DNA of 64,000 nucleotides from Novosphingobium sp. Fuku2-ISO-50. GTDB lineage: Bacteria; Pseudomonadota; Alphaproteobacteria; Sphingomonadales; Sphingomonadaceae. The notes beneath the pieces were generated by a model, which saw only the letters and a list, made by a program, of their open reading frames with translations, was not told the DNA's origin and ran no database searches. The stretch is taken from contig NZ_KQ954294.1 of assembly GCF_001519055.1 (NCBI RefSeq), forward strand, positions 115,688 to 179,687, in the 5' to 3' direction. Shown here piece after piece: positions 17,641-28,000 of this stretch (positions within the stretch are counted from its first letter, which is position 1; each line of letters begins with the position of its first letter). A program made the translations under genes and the position numbers.

Positions 17641-18351
17641 TTATTTCACCGCCCTTATTACGACTACGGAATCCACCGCCATGCGATAAATCGTCATCGG
17701 TCTGGCATATTTATTGGTATCAATTTCACGCAGAACAAAATCTATTTTGTTTTCATGCAAAAATTTGGCAATCAAATCTGAATTCAGTGCGAAATTCACA
17801 TTTTGAAAAGATTCCCCAATCTTCGAAAGAGATTCCTTTTCATCCACCCGCGCTCTCACCAGACCGATCACCAGACCATCCGGGCTCAGCACAGGGCTTC
17901 CCGAATTGCCTCGCTGGATTTCGGCCGAGATCTGAAAAAGCTCGAATGAACCGACCACATCACGGTCGCCGTTAAAGAGCCCCGCAGTGATCTTGGGCGC
18001 AAAGCCCAGTTGGCGCGGCTGCGGATAGCCCATGACATAGACATCGAGCCCCGGCGGCACGTCGCCCCATTTGCCCAGTTGCAGCGCCGGTCGCACGGTC
18101 GTCGTTTTCAGCAAGGCCACATCAAGGCGCTGGCTGCTCGCAACGAGCTCCGCCGCATCCCACCCCCGATGGTCTGGCGCGTTGACCCGGATCGGACCTC
18201 CATCGGCAACGACATGGAGCGCCGTCAGAATATAATGCCCGTCGCCCACGACAAAGCCGGTGCCGAACACCTCGCCCGCCCACGCCTCGCCCGGCATGGC
18301 GCAAACCGGCGCGATGACGACACACAGGCCGCGCAGGACTTTGCGCGCCAT
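17641..18351 (-). CDS. secreted trypsin-like serine protease (S1 family)
   Basis: A 236-residue protein starting at MARKVLRGL, with a signal peptide ending near EAWA (about residue 25). The catalytic triad is visible as His46 in TALHVVAD, Asp77 in LDVALLK and Ser150 in QRGNSGSPV. No PDZ domain follows, unlike DegP/DegQ. The open frame reaches 18420, overlapping the HlyD gene; the shorter start fits a signal peptide and leaves a 46-base gap. It is the last gene behind the type I secretion genes, so it may process or release the exported surface proteins in the periplasm or at the cell surface. That role is inference. Confidence 0.85.
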   Translation of the reverse strand: MARKVLRGLCVVIAPVCAMPGEAWAGEVFGTGFVVGDGHYILTALHVVADGGPIRVNAPDHRGWDAAELVASSQRLDVALLKTTTVRPALQLGKWGDVPPGLDVYVMGYPQPRQLGFAPKITAGLFNGDRDVVGSFELFQISAEIQRGNSGSPVLSPDGLVIGLVRARVDEKESLSKIGESFQNVNFALNSDLIAKFLHENKIDFVLREIDTNKYARPMTIYRMAVDSVVVIRAVK

Positions 18352-18397
18352 CACGCGCACAAAGCCTGCCGCAAGCCCTGGTCCATGCAAAACTCCG

Positions 18398-19570
18398 TCA
18401 CTTCTCGTGCAGGGATTCACCGAAGGTCTTGGAGATCGGCTTCGTCAGATAGCGGAACACCGTGTTGCGCCCGGTCTGGATTTCAGCCGTAACGGTCATG
18501 CCTGGCTGGATGACAATCTTCTCGCCCGCGTAATGCGGCTTCATCTGCGACGTATCGACCGAAATGCGCACACGGTAATACGACGTCGTGCCGGAAGGCT
18601 GAACTTCCGAAATGGTGTCCGGGCTGACATAGACGACGCGACCGTTTGCGCTGCCGTAAATGGAGGAATCATAGGCGTCGAATTTGACCGACGCTTTTTC
18701 GCCGGGCTTGATGTTGGCAATGTCGCTGGGCGAAACACGCGCTTCGACGACCAGTTCCTCGCCGGTCGGAACAATGCTCAGGACTTCATCGCTGGCCTTG
18801 AGCACGCCGCCAACCGTGGTGAGATGGATGTTCTTGACAATGCCGTTCACGGGTGCGTGAATTTCGGTGTCCTGCAAGGCGTCCTTGCGCTGATCCAGAA
18901 TTTCCTGTGCGGCGACAAGATCTTCATCGGTCTTGGTATATTCGGCCTGAAGATCCGAGATGTATTTGTTGCGGACGTTGACGAGCTGGGACTGAAGGTC
19001 GGACACCGACCGCTCGAGACGCAGGACATCCGCCCGGCTGACATCGCCCTGCTTCAGGAGCGGCAGGTTCATGTCCAGTTCCTGCTGGTTCAGCGCAAGC
19101 ATCGCGCGGAGCGATGTCAACTGATCGTTCAGCGCCCGCCGCCGCTTTTCGTACAACAGCGACTGGTCAGCCATCAGGTCGGGAAATTTCCTCACCTCCG
19201 GCGGGAAGACCAGCGCCTTGTCGAACAGTTCCGCGTTGATGCGGACCATCGTCGCGCGCAACGAGGCGACTTTGCCTTCGGCTTCGTCGACCGCAGCCTG
19301 AATGCGCACCTTGTCGAGCGTGACGAGCAATTGGCCGCGCGTCACGACATCACCCTCCTTGACCAGGATCTGGGCAATGGTGCCGCCGTCGGTGCTCTGG
19401 AGAACCTGCACGTGCCCGGATGGAATAACCTGCCCCGGCGCCCGGCTGACCTGATCCAGCTCCGAATATATCGACCAGACCACCGCCAGCACCAGCACGG
19501 CGCCGATCAGGTAGATCATCACGGCACGATGATCGAGCCACGTATGAGAGGATTTTCGAGAAACGCTCAC
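18398..19570 (-). CDS. HlyD-family membrane fusion protein of a type I secretion system
   Basis: A 390-residue periplasmic adaptor. A single N-terminal membrane helix (about residues 17-36, VMIYLIGAVLVLAVVWSIY) is followed by a split lipoyl domain (VLQSTDGGTIAQILVKEGD ... EIHAPVNGIVKNIHLTTVGG), a long coiled coil between them and a C-terminal beta domain with GMTVTAEIQTGRNTVFRYL, the usual end of the HlyD type. It links the ABC exporter to the TolC-like channel. The start overlaps the ABC gene stop by four bases, so the two are coupled. Confidence 0.96.
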   Translation of the reverse strand: MSVSRKSSHTWLDHRAVMIYLIGAVLVLAVVWSIYSELDQVSRAPGQVIPSGHVQVLQSTDGGTIAQILVKEGDVVTRGQLLVTLDKVRIQAAVDEAEGKVASLRATMVRINAELFDKALVFPPEVRKFPDLMADQSLLYEKRRRALNDQLTSLRAMLALNQQELDMNLPLLKQGDVSRADVLRLERSVSDLQSQLVNVRNKYISDLQAEYTKTDEDLVAAQEILDQRKDALQDTEIHAPVNGIVKNIHLTTVGGVLKASDEVLSIVPTGEELVVEARVSPSDIANIKPGEKASVKFDAYDSSIYGSANGRVVYVSPDTISEVQPSGTTSYYRVRISVDTSQMKPHYAGEKIVIQPGMTVTAEIQTGRNTVFRYLTKPISKTFGESLHEK

Positions 19571-21687
19571 GATTTTGGCCCCATTGGTGCGTTGACGATA
19601 GAAACGGGTCTTGGTCCATTACCCCTGTCTGCCGAATTGGCGCCGGGCGCGATCCGCGCGAGGACTTGATCACGCGGCCCATCGATCACGATCTGCCCTT
19701 CCGCCATGACGATCACGCGCTCGGTCAAAGTCAGCAGTTGCAGCTTGTGCGTGACCAGAACGAGAGTCGAATTTTGCGCCAGCCTGGCCTGCACCGCGCC
19801 GAGCACGCGGGCCTCGGTTTCCGGATCGAGGTTCGCGGTGGGTTCGTCGAGCAGCCACATCCGGGCATCGGACAACAATTGCCGCGTGATCCCGCTCAAC
19901 ACGCGCTGACCGCCCGACAGTCCGCGCCCGCCTTCGCTGATCGGAAGGTCCAGCCCTTTGGGATGCGCGTTGATCAGCCGGATGAGCCCGGTCTTCGCAG
20001 CCGCCTCCATCAGCGCGGCATCGCCCGGATCAGACAGCCCCAGCGTGAGATTTTCGCGCAAGGTGCCGTTGATCAGGCGATAATCCTGCGCGAGATAGGC
20101 GATGTTGCGCCGCAGGGTGTCTTCGGCGACATGGCCCAGATCAAGATGATCGAGCGTGATCATCCCCTGCACGGGATTATAAAGGCCCGCCATCAATCGC
20201 AGCAATGTCGATTTGCCGGACCCGATCCCGCCGATGATCCCGACCCGCTCTCCGGGATTGATAACCAACGACGGCACGGTCAGCGCGACGCGCGATCCCG
20301 GATAGGCAAATACGACATCCTTGAATGCGAGCCGTCCCGCGACATGGCTCGGGCGAAGCAGTTCGACATCGTCGGGCCGTTCGCTGGGCAGCTTCAGGAT
20401 GCCGTCAAGCATCTCGAGCGAACTGCGGGAAAAGCTCCATTGCACCATGATGCCCGGCAATTGCCCGACCAGAGGGCCATTGACCCGGCCCGACAGGATC
20501 GAACAGGCGATCAGCCCGCCCATCGTCATGTCGTGATGAAAGACTTCCACGGCGCCCCAGGCGATCATCCCGATATAGGTAAATTGCTGGATTGTTCCGA
20601 AAATCGTGCTCGCCCGCGCCTGAACGTTCTTCATCGGCAATTCGGAGCGGTGCAGTTCGGACAACAGCACGTTCCATCGCGTCAGCATGAACCAATGCCC
20701 GCGATTGGCCTTGATGGTTTCCGCCGCATCGAGCGTTTCGACCAGCAGGCCGTTCTTGCGGTTGCCGCTGATATAGGCCTGCCGCGCATCCTCGCGGATC
20801 ATGCGGCCAAACACAAAGGCCAGTCCGAGCGAAATCGGAAAGCTGATCAACGGCACGAAAGCGATATCGCCGCCAAGCGTGTAAATGATGAAGATGAAAA
20901 ACAGCGCAAAAGGCAGATCGGCAAACAGGAACAAGGTCGACGAAGACAGCATCGCGCGAATATTTTCGAGCCCGCGCAGATTGGCGGCCATTGTCCCGAT
21001 CGACGGCGGACGCGCATCGAGCCTGACATCCATCGCCTTCGAAAAGAAATATTCCGAAACTTCCTGGTCGATCTCCATGGATTCTTCTTCCATGAGCCGC
21101 GACCGGACGATCCGCAGAAGATAATCGAATACCAGCGCGCCGCCCACGCCGATGGTCAACACCCACAGCGTCGAAAAGGCCCCGCGCGGCACGACCCGAT
21201 CATAGACCTGCATGGAATAGAGCGACGTGGCGAGGGCGAGCAGATTGACGATCACCGTGGCCAATGCGGCCACGACAAGGTAATGTTTCCGCTCTGAAAT
21301 CGCCTGGAAAAACACCGAAAAGGCGTTGTGAAAAACCTTTTGGCGCGGCGGCAGGGGGATAGTCAGGTCATAAAGGACGCAGTCGTTGTCAAGCGACCAG
21401 ATCGAACTGCTTTCACCATCCTGGACCTGGATCCGGCTGCCGGATTCGATCCGTTCGCCGACGGCCCAGCCATAGCGGCTGTGCCACACCAGTACGGGAA
21501 ATTCATGCGAGCGCGGCGGCTCGGCATAGCGGTGCGGCCGGGCCCAGCCCACGGCGTCGCAAAAATCGCCAAGCGACCGTTCGCCCTGCAGGACCAGCGG
21601 CGATGCCGCGTCGGACCAATCCGGGCGCAGATCGATGCCGCGCATGCGCGCAAACAAGGCGATGACGGGAATCAGTTTCTCGGTCAT
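19567..21687 (-). CDS. type I secretion ABC transporter (LapB-like)
   Basis: A 706-residue exporter with three parts: an N-terminal C39-like domain (about 1-120) lacking an obvious catalytic cysteine, a six-helix membrane domain (about 140-420) and a nucleotide-binding domain with Walker A GGIGSGKST, signature LSGGQ and Walker B MWLLDEP. A degenerate C39-like domain is typical of exporters of RTX proteins and large adhesins, which carry uncleaved C-terminal signals. The start at 21687 overlaps the TolC gene stop by four bases. Likely clients are the two large repeat proteins upstream at 25013-32193. Confidence 0.95.
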   Translation of the reverse strand: MTEKLIPVIALFARMRGIDLRPDWSDAASPLVLQGERSLGDFCDAVGWARPHRYAEPPRSHEFPVLVWHSRYGWAVGERIESGSRIQVQDGESSSIWSLDNDCVLYDLTIPLPPRQKVFHNAFSVFFQAISERKHYLVVAALATVIVNLLALATSLYSMQVYDRVVPRGAFSTLWVLTIGVGGALVFDYLLRIVRSRLMEEESMEIDQEVSEYFFSKAMDVRLDARPPSIGTMAANLRGLENIRAMLSSSTLFLFADLPFALFFIFIIYTLGGDIAFVPLISFPISLGLAFVFGRMIREDARQAYISGNRKNGLLVETLDAAETIKANRGHWFMLTRWNVLLSELHRSELPMKNVQARASTIFGTIQQFTYIGMIAWGAVEVFHHDMTMGGLIACSILSGRVNGPLVGQLPGIMVQWSFSRSSLEMLDGILKLPSERPDDVELLRPSHVAGRLAFKDVVFAYPGSRVALTVPSLVINPGERVGIIGGIGSGKSTLLRLMAGLYNPVQGMITLDHLDLGHVAEDTLRRNIAYLAQDYRLINGTLRENLTLGLSDPGDAALMEAAAKTGLIRLINAHPKGLDLPISEGGRGLSGGQRVLSGITRQLLSDARMWLLDEPTANLDPETEARVLGAVQARLAQNSTLVLVTHKLQLLTLTERVIVMAEGQIVIDGPRDQVLARIAPGANSADRGNGPRPVSIVNAPMGPKS

Positions 21688-23204
21688 TTCTGTGCTTCTT
21701 CTGCAAGCGCCGGCTGCCAACGACCGGTTCCCATCTCGAGCTGGGTCGCCGTATCCATCGCATTGACTTCGACAGTGGCTTTGGTCAGTCGGGAATTGAT
21801 GTCTTCACGCACCGAATTCATCACATCGAGCCATGATCGATGCCCGGCGATGAACTGCCGCTCGTAACTTTCGCTGACATCGCGCGTCGTCGCGGCCACA
21901 TCGGCAGAGATCGCGGCCTGCACGCGCGCACTGTGATTGGAAACCAGCTGGTCCTCGATCGTCTGGCGCAACTGGCGTTCAATATCGCGCACTTGCGCGA
22001 GGGCCGCCTGAAACCGGTCCTGCGCGGCGGTGATCTGGGAAAATTCCGAAAACCCGCCCGACGCCTGCAATTTCAGCGCCAGCCCGACGCGCGACCCGTA
22101 AATCGGATCATAGGAATATTGCGCATCGACTTGCGGAAAGACACTCGCCTTGGCCGCCGAGACCGCGTCCCTGGCCCCATCGGCCTGGGCCAGCGCCTCT
22201 TCGCGGGACGGATTGTATTCGACCGCCTGGTCCGTGGCATTCGCCCAGTCGATTTCCAGCGCCCTGGGATCGTATTGCGGAACGGCGCCGAGCGCCTGAG
22301 GGTGGCCCTGCAACAGTTCCGCCAGATTGTGCAGCGCGGTCGAACGCTGCGCGCTGGCCGCCTCCAGATCGCTCTGGATCTGTTCCAGCCGCGATTGCGC
22401 GAGCAGGAGATCGGCATGGGGGCTGACGTTCATCGCCACCCGGCGAGACATCGATTCGACCAGCCGGAAGTGTTCCTTTACCCCTTCTTCAAGGATGCGC
22501 TGCTTGCGGGCAGCGGCAATCACCTGAAAATAGGCCTGCTCGGTCTGCACCGCGATATCGAGCACTTTCTGCCGCCATGTGGCGACGGCTTGCAACTGCG
22601 CCGATTTCGCACGCTTGATCTGCGAACCGATGCGGCCAAACGTGACGAGCGGCAGATCGATCAGGACCGAAGGGTAGGACGCATAGGCCCCCGCCGAATA
22701 GCGGTTGAACGCGGTCGTCACGCTTGGAAATCTTTGCCAGCGCACCGAGCTGAGGTCGGCATGGCTCGCGCGCACGGCGTCCCAGGCGGATATGACCGCG
22801 GCGTTGTAGCGCGTCGAAATATTGATCGATTCCACCAGCGCCCTGGGAATGAACGCCGGGGAATCCGACCAATCCGGCACCGGCATCGTCCGCGACACCC
22901 GCACATCGGGCGCAAGCGACGGACCATAGACTTTGGGTGCGTCGGCAGCGGGCAGATCAGGGGCGGCATCGCCATCAAGGCTCTCGCCCTTTGGCGCCGA
23001 CATCGGCGTGTCGCCGATCGCCCCTGGCGCTTCCCTGTGCTCCACCGGGCCCGCTGTATTCGCCGCCTGCCCCACAGGCTCCGCAATCGCCGCAAAAGGA
23101 GCGGTAACACCCCCCGCCCCGATGCAGCATGCCATCACAACAATCGTTGGCCGGACCGCGCCGGAAATAAACGGTGCGTAACGCATAAGATTATCGGGTT
23201 CCAT
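21684..23204 (-). CDS. TolC-like outer membrane efflux/secretion protein
   Basis: About 506 residues with an N-terminal signal-like segment (RPTIVVMACCIGAGGVTAPF) and a linker of about 100 residues. The helical outer membrane factor repeats follow (PLVTFGRIGSQIKRAKSAQL, VQTEQAYFQVIAAARKQRIL). ALNLAEL-like and GHRSWLDVMNSVRE segments are typical of TolC/LapE proteins. It supplies the outer membrane channel for the ABC and HlyD partners encoded directly downstream. The start at 23204 was preferred because GGTGAG precedes it; alternatives are 23237 and 23186. An AT-rich promoter region lies upstream. Confidence 0.93.
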   Translation of the reverse strand: MEPDNLMRYAPFISGAVRPTIVVMACCIGAGGVTAPFAAIAEPVGQAANTAGPVEHREAPGAIGDTPMSAPKGESLDGDAAPDLPAADAPKVYGPSLAPDVRVSRTMPVPDWSDSPAFIPRALVESINISTRYNAAVISAWDAVRASHADLSSVRWQRFPSVTTAFNRYSAGAYASYPSVLIDLPLVTFGRIGSQIKRAKSAQLQAVATWRQKVLDIAVQTEQAYFQVIAAARKQRILEEGVKEHFRLVESMSRRVAMNVSPHADLLLAQSRLEQIQSDLEAASAQRSTALHNLAELLQGHPQALGAVPQYDPRALEIDWANATDQAVEYNPSREEALAQADGARDAVSAAKASVFPQVDAQYSYDPIYGSRVGLALKLQASGGFSEFSQITAAQDRFQAALAQVRDIERQLRQTIEDQLVSNHSARVQAAISADVAATTRDVSESYERQFIAGHRSWLDVMNSVREDINSRLTKATVEVNAMDTATQLEMGTGRWQPALAEEAQK

Positions 23205-23484
23205 CTGCTCACCAATCCAATGGCACACGACGACCATGCGACCAAAAGATCATGCAGGCGGGTACACCGCGCTATACATTTTATCCAGCATCAAATAGGA
23301 TTTTATATAAACTGAATTATATGTAGTTAAATTTATATTGTTGCTTTGAAATATATCTCCTTGTGAATTATTTCACAAATCAATGAAATGACTCAAAATT
23401 TTCAATTTATTGGAGAATATGGGCCCGCAGTCGCGATAAATTGATGGAATTTGCCGATTTCATAAGGGGATGCGCGCGCCGTAA
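23205..23484. other. AT-rich intergenic promoter region upstream of the secretion genes
   Basis: This 280-base gap between the glycosyltransferase stop and the TolC gene is much richer in A+T than the flanking genes. No gene is seen. It contains a TGTGA-N6-TCACA palindrome (23362-23377) and several TATAAT-like hexamers. It probably holds the promoter for the TolC-ABC-HlyD-protease unit. Confidence 0.5.
23362..23377. promoter_or_regulatory. perfect CRP-type palindrome TGTGA-N6-TCACA
   Basis: The sequence TGTGAATTATTTCACA matches the canonical CRP half-site pair exactly. It lies about 158 bases before the TolC start codon in an AT-rich gap. A CRP/FNR-superfamily regulator is the likely ligand; chance occurrence in AT-rich DNA cannot be excluded. 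Confidence 0.45.
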
Positions 23485-24861
23485 CTACTGGGCAGCCACA
23501 TCCGTCAGGTCCGGTTCCAGCGGCGCCACGGCCTGCCCGGCGGGAAGAAACTGCACATCGGGCGTCAGCCCCTGCTTGTGCGCCGTGGTCAGCGCTTCAT
23601 AGAAATCCCGATCGCCGGCTTGCTGTTCCAGCAAGGGCGCAAACGCGCGGATCAATCGCTGGACGTTGAATTCGATATCGTGAACCGCCCGACCGGCAGC
23701 CCGCGCCCGCCGGGCAAGCGCCTGATAGTGGGGTTCATCATCGTAGAGGCGAATGATGGCATCGACCACCCGCTCGATCCGCGACGGATAGGGAAAGGCC
23801 AGATACGGCGCTTCATGCCATTGCAGCGGCAGCTTCAGGACGATCCCGCCATCGAAAACCATTTCAGGCAGACCGCCACGATCGGTGATGATCGCCGGTA
23901 TCCCGTTCAGCATCGCCTCGGCCAGAACTCTCGGCCCGCTGTCCCAGCACAGGCTAGGCGCCAGCAACAGCCGCGCCCGGCCGTAGACCGGCCGCATGTC
24001 GTCGGTATTCGGGGTTACGATGACATTGCCCAGACTGTCGCGCGGACGACCCAAGGCCGTCGTTACCGCTTTGACCAGCCCCTGCCAGTTCCCACGGGAC
24101 TGCACCACTTCAAACCTGATGTCCGGCCGTCGCCGTTCCAACGCCAGCGCCAACAGGATGACAATGCCGGCGCCCTTTTCGGCTGACGGGTTGACGAGCA
24201 ACAGATTCTCGCGCGTCTGATCGCTGGCCACGACCGTCGCCGGATCGACGAATGTGCCGACCGGAGTGACGCGATAGCGCGCCTTGTCCCTATACAACTG
24301 CGCGGTCGCGTCGGATTCAGTAAAGATCAGATCGACATCGCGGCACCAGCGGCTGCCGCCATAATTGCCGTTCGCTACATAGGCCGCGCTCGGAATGCCT
24401 CTGACGCGCGCTTCGTCCGCGATGACCATGTCCACCAGCCTGCCGCCATGGAAGATCACGAGATCGGGTTTGAACGTATCGAGGATGGCATTGTAATGGC
24501 CGTGCCACTGATCCTCTTCCCGCGTGGCGATCGCATCGCGCACGGTATTGCCGGTCACCAGCAATTGGTGCGTCAAAGGGCCGTCTGCAACATCGACGAA
24601 CTGCCCCTGCCGTAACCGGATCGCGCTCCACTGGCCTTTCAGGCGAAAGTTGCCTTTCGGATCGCCAAATACCGTCGCCCCGATGACGGTCACCTCATAA
24701 CCCCGGAAAGCAAGCTGGCGAAGCATCTCCCTGGCAGAGATCGACGCCCCGATGGTCGTATCAAGCAGGCAGAACATGTTGGCCCACAGAATGCGGGGGG
24801 CTCTGCGCACAGATACCACTGACTGATCAGCCGCGATCTCCGGCATTGAACCGCTGTCCAA
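23485..24861 (-). CDS. glycosyltransferase, GT-B fold (GT4-like)
   Basis: A 458-residue protein with two Rossmann-like halves. The N-terminal half begins ILWANMFCLLDTTIGASISA with a conserved acceptor-side glycine region. The C-terminal half contains LLLAPSLCWDSGPRVLAEAM, the usual nucleotide-sugar site of GT4 enzymes with the E in RVLAEAMLNGIPAI, then TDRGGLPEMV. It sits between the S-layer-like gene and its secretion genes, all on the - strand, so it may glycosylate the exported Thr/Ser-rich protein or make a linked surface polysaccharide. No other glycan genes are nearby. Confidence 0.85.
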   Translation of the reverse strand: MDSGSMPEIAADQSVVSVRRAPRILWANMFCLLDTTIGASISAREMLRQLAFRGYEVTVIGATVFGDPKGNFRLKGQWSAIRLRQGQFVDVADGPLTHQLLVTGNTVRDAIATREEDQWHGHYNAILDTFKPDLVIFHGGRLVDMVIADEARVRGIPSAAYVANGNYGGSRWCRDVDLIFTESDATAQLYRDKARYRVTPVGTFVDPATVVASDQTRENLLLVNPSAEKGAGIVILLALALERRRPDIRFEVVQSRGNWQGLVKAVTTALGRPRDSLGNVIVTPNTDDMRPVYGRARLLLAPSLCWDSGPRVLAEAMLNGIPAIITDRGGLPEMVFDGGIVLKLPLQWHEAPYLAFPYPSRIERVVDAIIRLYDDEPHYQALARRARAAGRAVHDIEFNVQRLIRAFAPLLEQQAGDRDFYEALTTAHKQGLTPDVQFLPAGQAVAPLEPDLTDVAAQ

Positions 24862-24923
24862 ATTACCCTCCCAGTTATCGGGGAAAACGGGGCCTCACCC
24901 GTCGCGGCGCCGGAATCGCACGA

Positions 24924-24958
24924 ATAAGGGCCCGCCCCTTATGGGGCGGGCCCGTTAT
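24924..24958 (-). terminator. hairpin downstream of the S-layer-like gene
   Basis: An 11-base perfect stem (GGGCCCGCCCC / GGGGCGGGCCC, 24928-24938 and 24943-24953) with a 4-base loop lies 60 bases after the S-layer-like stop codon and is followed on the - strand by TTATT. The T-run is short, so it may attenuate rather than end transcription before the glycosyltransferase gene. Confidence 0.65.
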
Positions 24959-25012
24959 CCCTGTCGCTTATACCCGGCTATCCACAAGCAACCGGATATT
25001 TCGACAACGCAA

Positions 25013-28000
25013 TCAGCCGATCACGGCATACCCGTGGGTGAGCGACGCGGTATGCGCCAACACCAGTCCGGTTTCGCTGACATGGGCCAGTTCGATAACC
25101 GTATCGCTCTGCGCATTGAGCCCGTTGCCCGCATGAACGACGTAGGTGTTGCCGTTATCAACGAACTCCGCAGTCGTGCCGACACCCGCAGCATTGACGA
25201 TGCTTTCGGCCGCATTGATGAGGTCCGAAACCGTCGCGCTGGCAAGACCGATACCGGTAAAGGACAGCAGGCCATGTGCGCTGGACGTATACTCGACCCC
25301 GTTCACAACCGTGTTGGCAAGCGCGCTTACGCCAAGGACGCTGGCCGGGCTGGTGGCGAAGTGCAGGCTGTCCGATGCATCGCCAAGCGACGTTGCCGTA
25401 GCGAAGTCGACAAAGCCGTTGACGACCGCCGGGAAGGCATAGTTGGCCGACCCATCCTGGAAAGTCAGCGTGTTGTCGTTCCCTGCGGTCGTGTGCAGCG
25501 TCGCGCCCAGGTTGAAGGTCAGTTGGCCTTCTGCCAGCGACGGATTGCCCACCGCCAAGAAGGTGACGCCGCCCGTACCTGCGGTGATGGTTTCGGCATA
25601 GCTCGATGACACACCATCCGCGCTGAACATGCCTGCACCACCGGTGAAGGACAGCGCAGCGGTCGTCGATTCAAGCGGAGCCAGCCCGGTCACATCGACA
25701 GCGCCGCTTGAGGCATGCGCGTTGATGGTTGTGAGATGCCCGGCCGCCGGCATATCGATGAAGGTGACGTTGCCGGCACCTGCGATATTCAGCGTGGTCA
25801 GAGACGTGCTCGAAAGATCGATCGTGTCCCCGACATTGCCCGCCGTGTAGTTCAGCGTGATCAGGCCGTTGTCCGTGATGGCAACATCGTTCCCGGTCAG
25901 CCCGGCGGACGTGATGTCCAGAGTGGCCGCACCGTTCACGATGATCGCCGCATCCGTCCCGGTGGTCACGCCGCCATCCAGAAGGATATTGAACGTGCTC
26001 GTAGCCGCGGGTGTCGTCAGGTTGGCGGTGATGCTGGCATCGACAGCGGAACCGGCGAACAGTTCAAGCGAACCGCCCGAGGTGTAACCGTTGAGGATCA
26101 ACGGAGCCGCCCCGATACCGGTGCCGGCGACTTGCGCGAAGTTATCGCTGCCCGAAAGCGTAGCGACACTTGCAGAGCCGCCGCCGCCGGTCGCGAAGAA
26201 GGCATCGCCCGTCCCGCTCAGCGTGCCGACGAAAGTCACGACATTATTGCTGACCGTCGCGGTGCCGATGTTCCAGTCCGTGTTGGTCTCCGTACCCGAC
26301 ACCAGGAAACTGGTGCCCATGTAGGTGCCGCCGCTGCCGACCACCGCTGCCGCAGAAGCGACGTCGTTGGCCGAAACATCAGTGGTCGCCAGCAGGGTGA
26401 TCCCGTTGACCGTGATCGATTGGCCGGTCGTCAAAAGGCCAAACGTCACCTGCGCGGTTTCGTTCGTCGCCGTCTGGCCTTGCGGCGTGCTGAGCACCGG
26501 CGTCAGAGCCGGAGCGCCGCCGTTGGTGGTGACCGTCGCTTTCCCGTCCGTCGAGACGGAGTTGTAAGCCGTCACCGGCGCATCCGCCGTGAAGCTGGTC
26601 AGAACGATCGCGCTGCCGCTGCCCGATGCCGTCCATTCGGTCGTGTTCAGCGTGCCGCTGATCGCCAGGTGGCCGCCATCGGTGTTGCCCGTCAGGAACG
26701 CCGCCACCAGGTTTTCAGATGTCACCCCGGTCGGATTGAGGATCGTCACCGTTTCGCCATCGATCGTGATGGTCGACCCGGCGCCGCCGCTCAATTCCGG
26801 CGAGACAGCGCCGTTGCTGGTTGCAGTGCCGTTATAAGCAACTGCGAAAGGGTTGGCCCCGTTCGTAAGCGTTACCGTACCCGAAGAAGCCGAGAAGGTC
26901 GGCGCGACCCAAGTACCGAGGCCCGAACCAACGGTCCCGAGAACGCCAGTAACCTGGGCACCATCCGCATAAGTCTGATCGCCCGATGTGGAATAAGCAG
27001 CAAATGCCTGAGCGACCTGTGTAGCGTTAAGGGCGCCCGTCGTAGCCGCGACCGTAACACCATCGATGGTATACGATTCACCGACCGCGAGCCCGGTCAA
27101 CACCCACGACGAATGCGCCACGTGCAGGAGGCTGCCAGCCACGACCGAAGAGGCGGACACAGCCGAAAGCCCGGAGGTATCCGTACCGAAGTCGATGGTC
27201 GCCGTAGCGGTCACATTGGCCAGACCGTCCGTGACGCTAACCAACGGTGCCGCCGCAGCGCCATTGACCGCTTCGGTCAGACCCGGCGCAACCTCGTAAC
27301 CGTCCGAACCACCGTTGGCGGGGGTCGCATAAGTGAACAGGACTTGCGTGCCGTCCGACCCATGCGATGCGGTGTACAGCGAATTGTACGTGGCATCGCT
27401 GGTGTTGAGCGAAACGTCCAGAACACCCGGCAGGTTTTCGTTCGAACCCGGATTTTGCAGTTCGGCCACGATCGCGTCGGCCACATCACCGGCATTCGCC
27501 GCGGTAATGGCCGTAACCGTCACGCCGTCGATGGTGATCGACTGACCGGCAGTCAGCGCCGTAGCCTGCCATTCGTATTGAATGACATTGGGCGTGCCGA
27601 CTTCGCCGGTTGTCCCATGCGACTGGACATTGTTGATGTTGCCCAGATTGTTCAGGTTGATGGTGACCGGGTTGTTGCCGACCGTTTCACCGATATCGAG
27701 GTATTGGAACCCGGTGATCGGCGCGAGGGTTGCCGACAGCGCAGCCGCATTGGCTGCACCATCGTAGTGGTCCATCACCAAGGTGTTGTCCGTACCCGAA
27801 CCACCGTAGATCGAACCGCCCACACCCAGCGCATCGGCATTCAGGCGAACGATGTTGTCGCCCGACCCCAGCGCGATGGTCTGGGTCGTCGCGTCGAGGC
27901 CGATGTTGTCCGAACCGCTGCTGCCGACGCTGTTGAAGCCCTGATCGTCGCCCAGGTGTTCCCAGATGGTGACATTGCCGCTGGTGCCCGACGCATCGAT

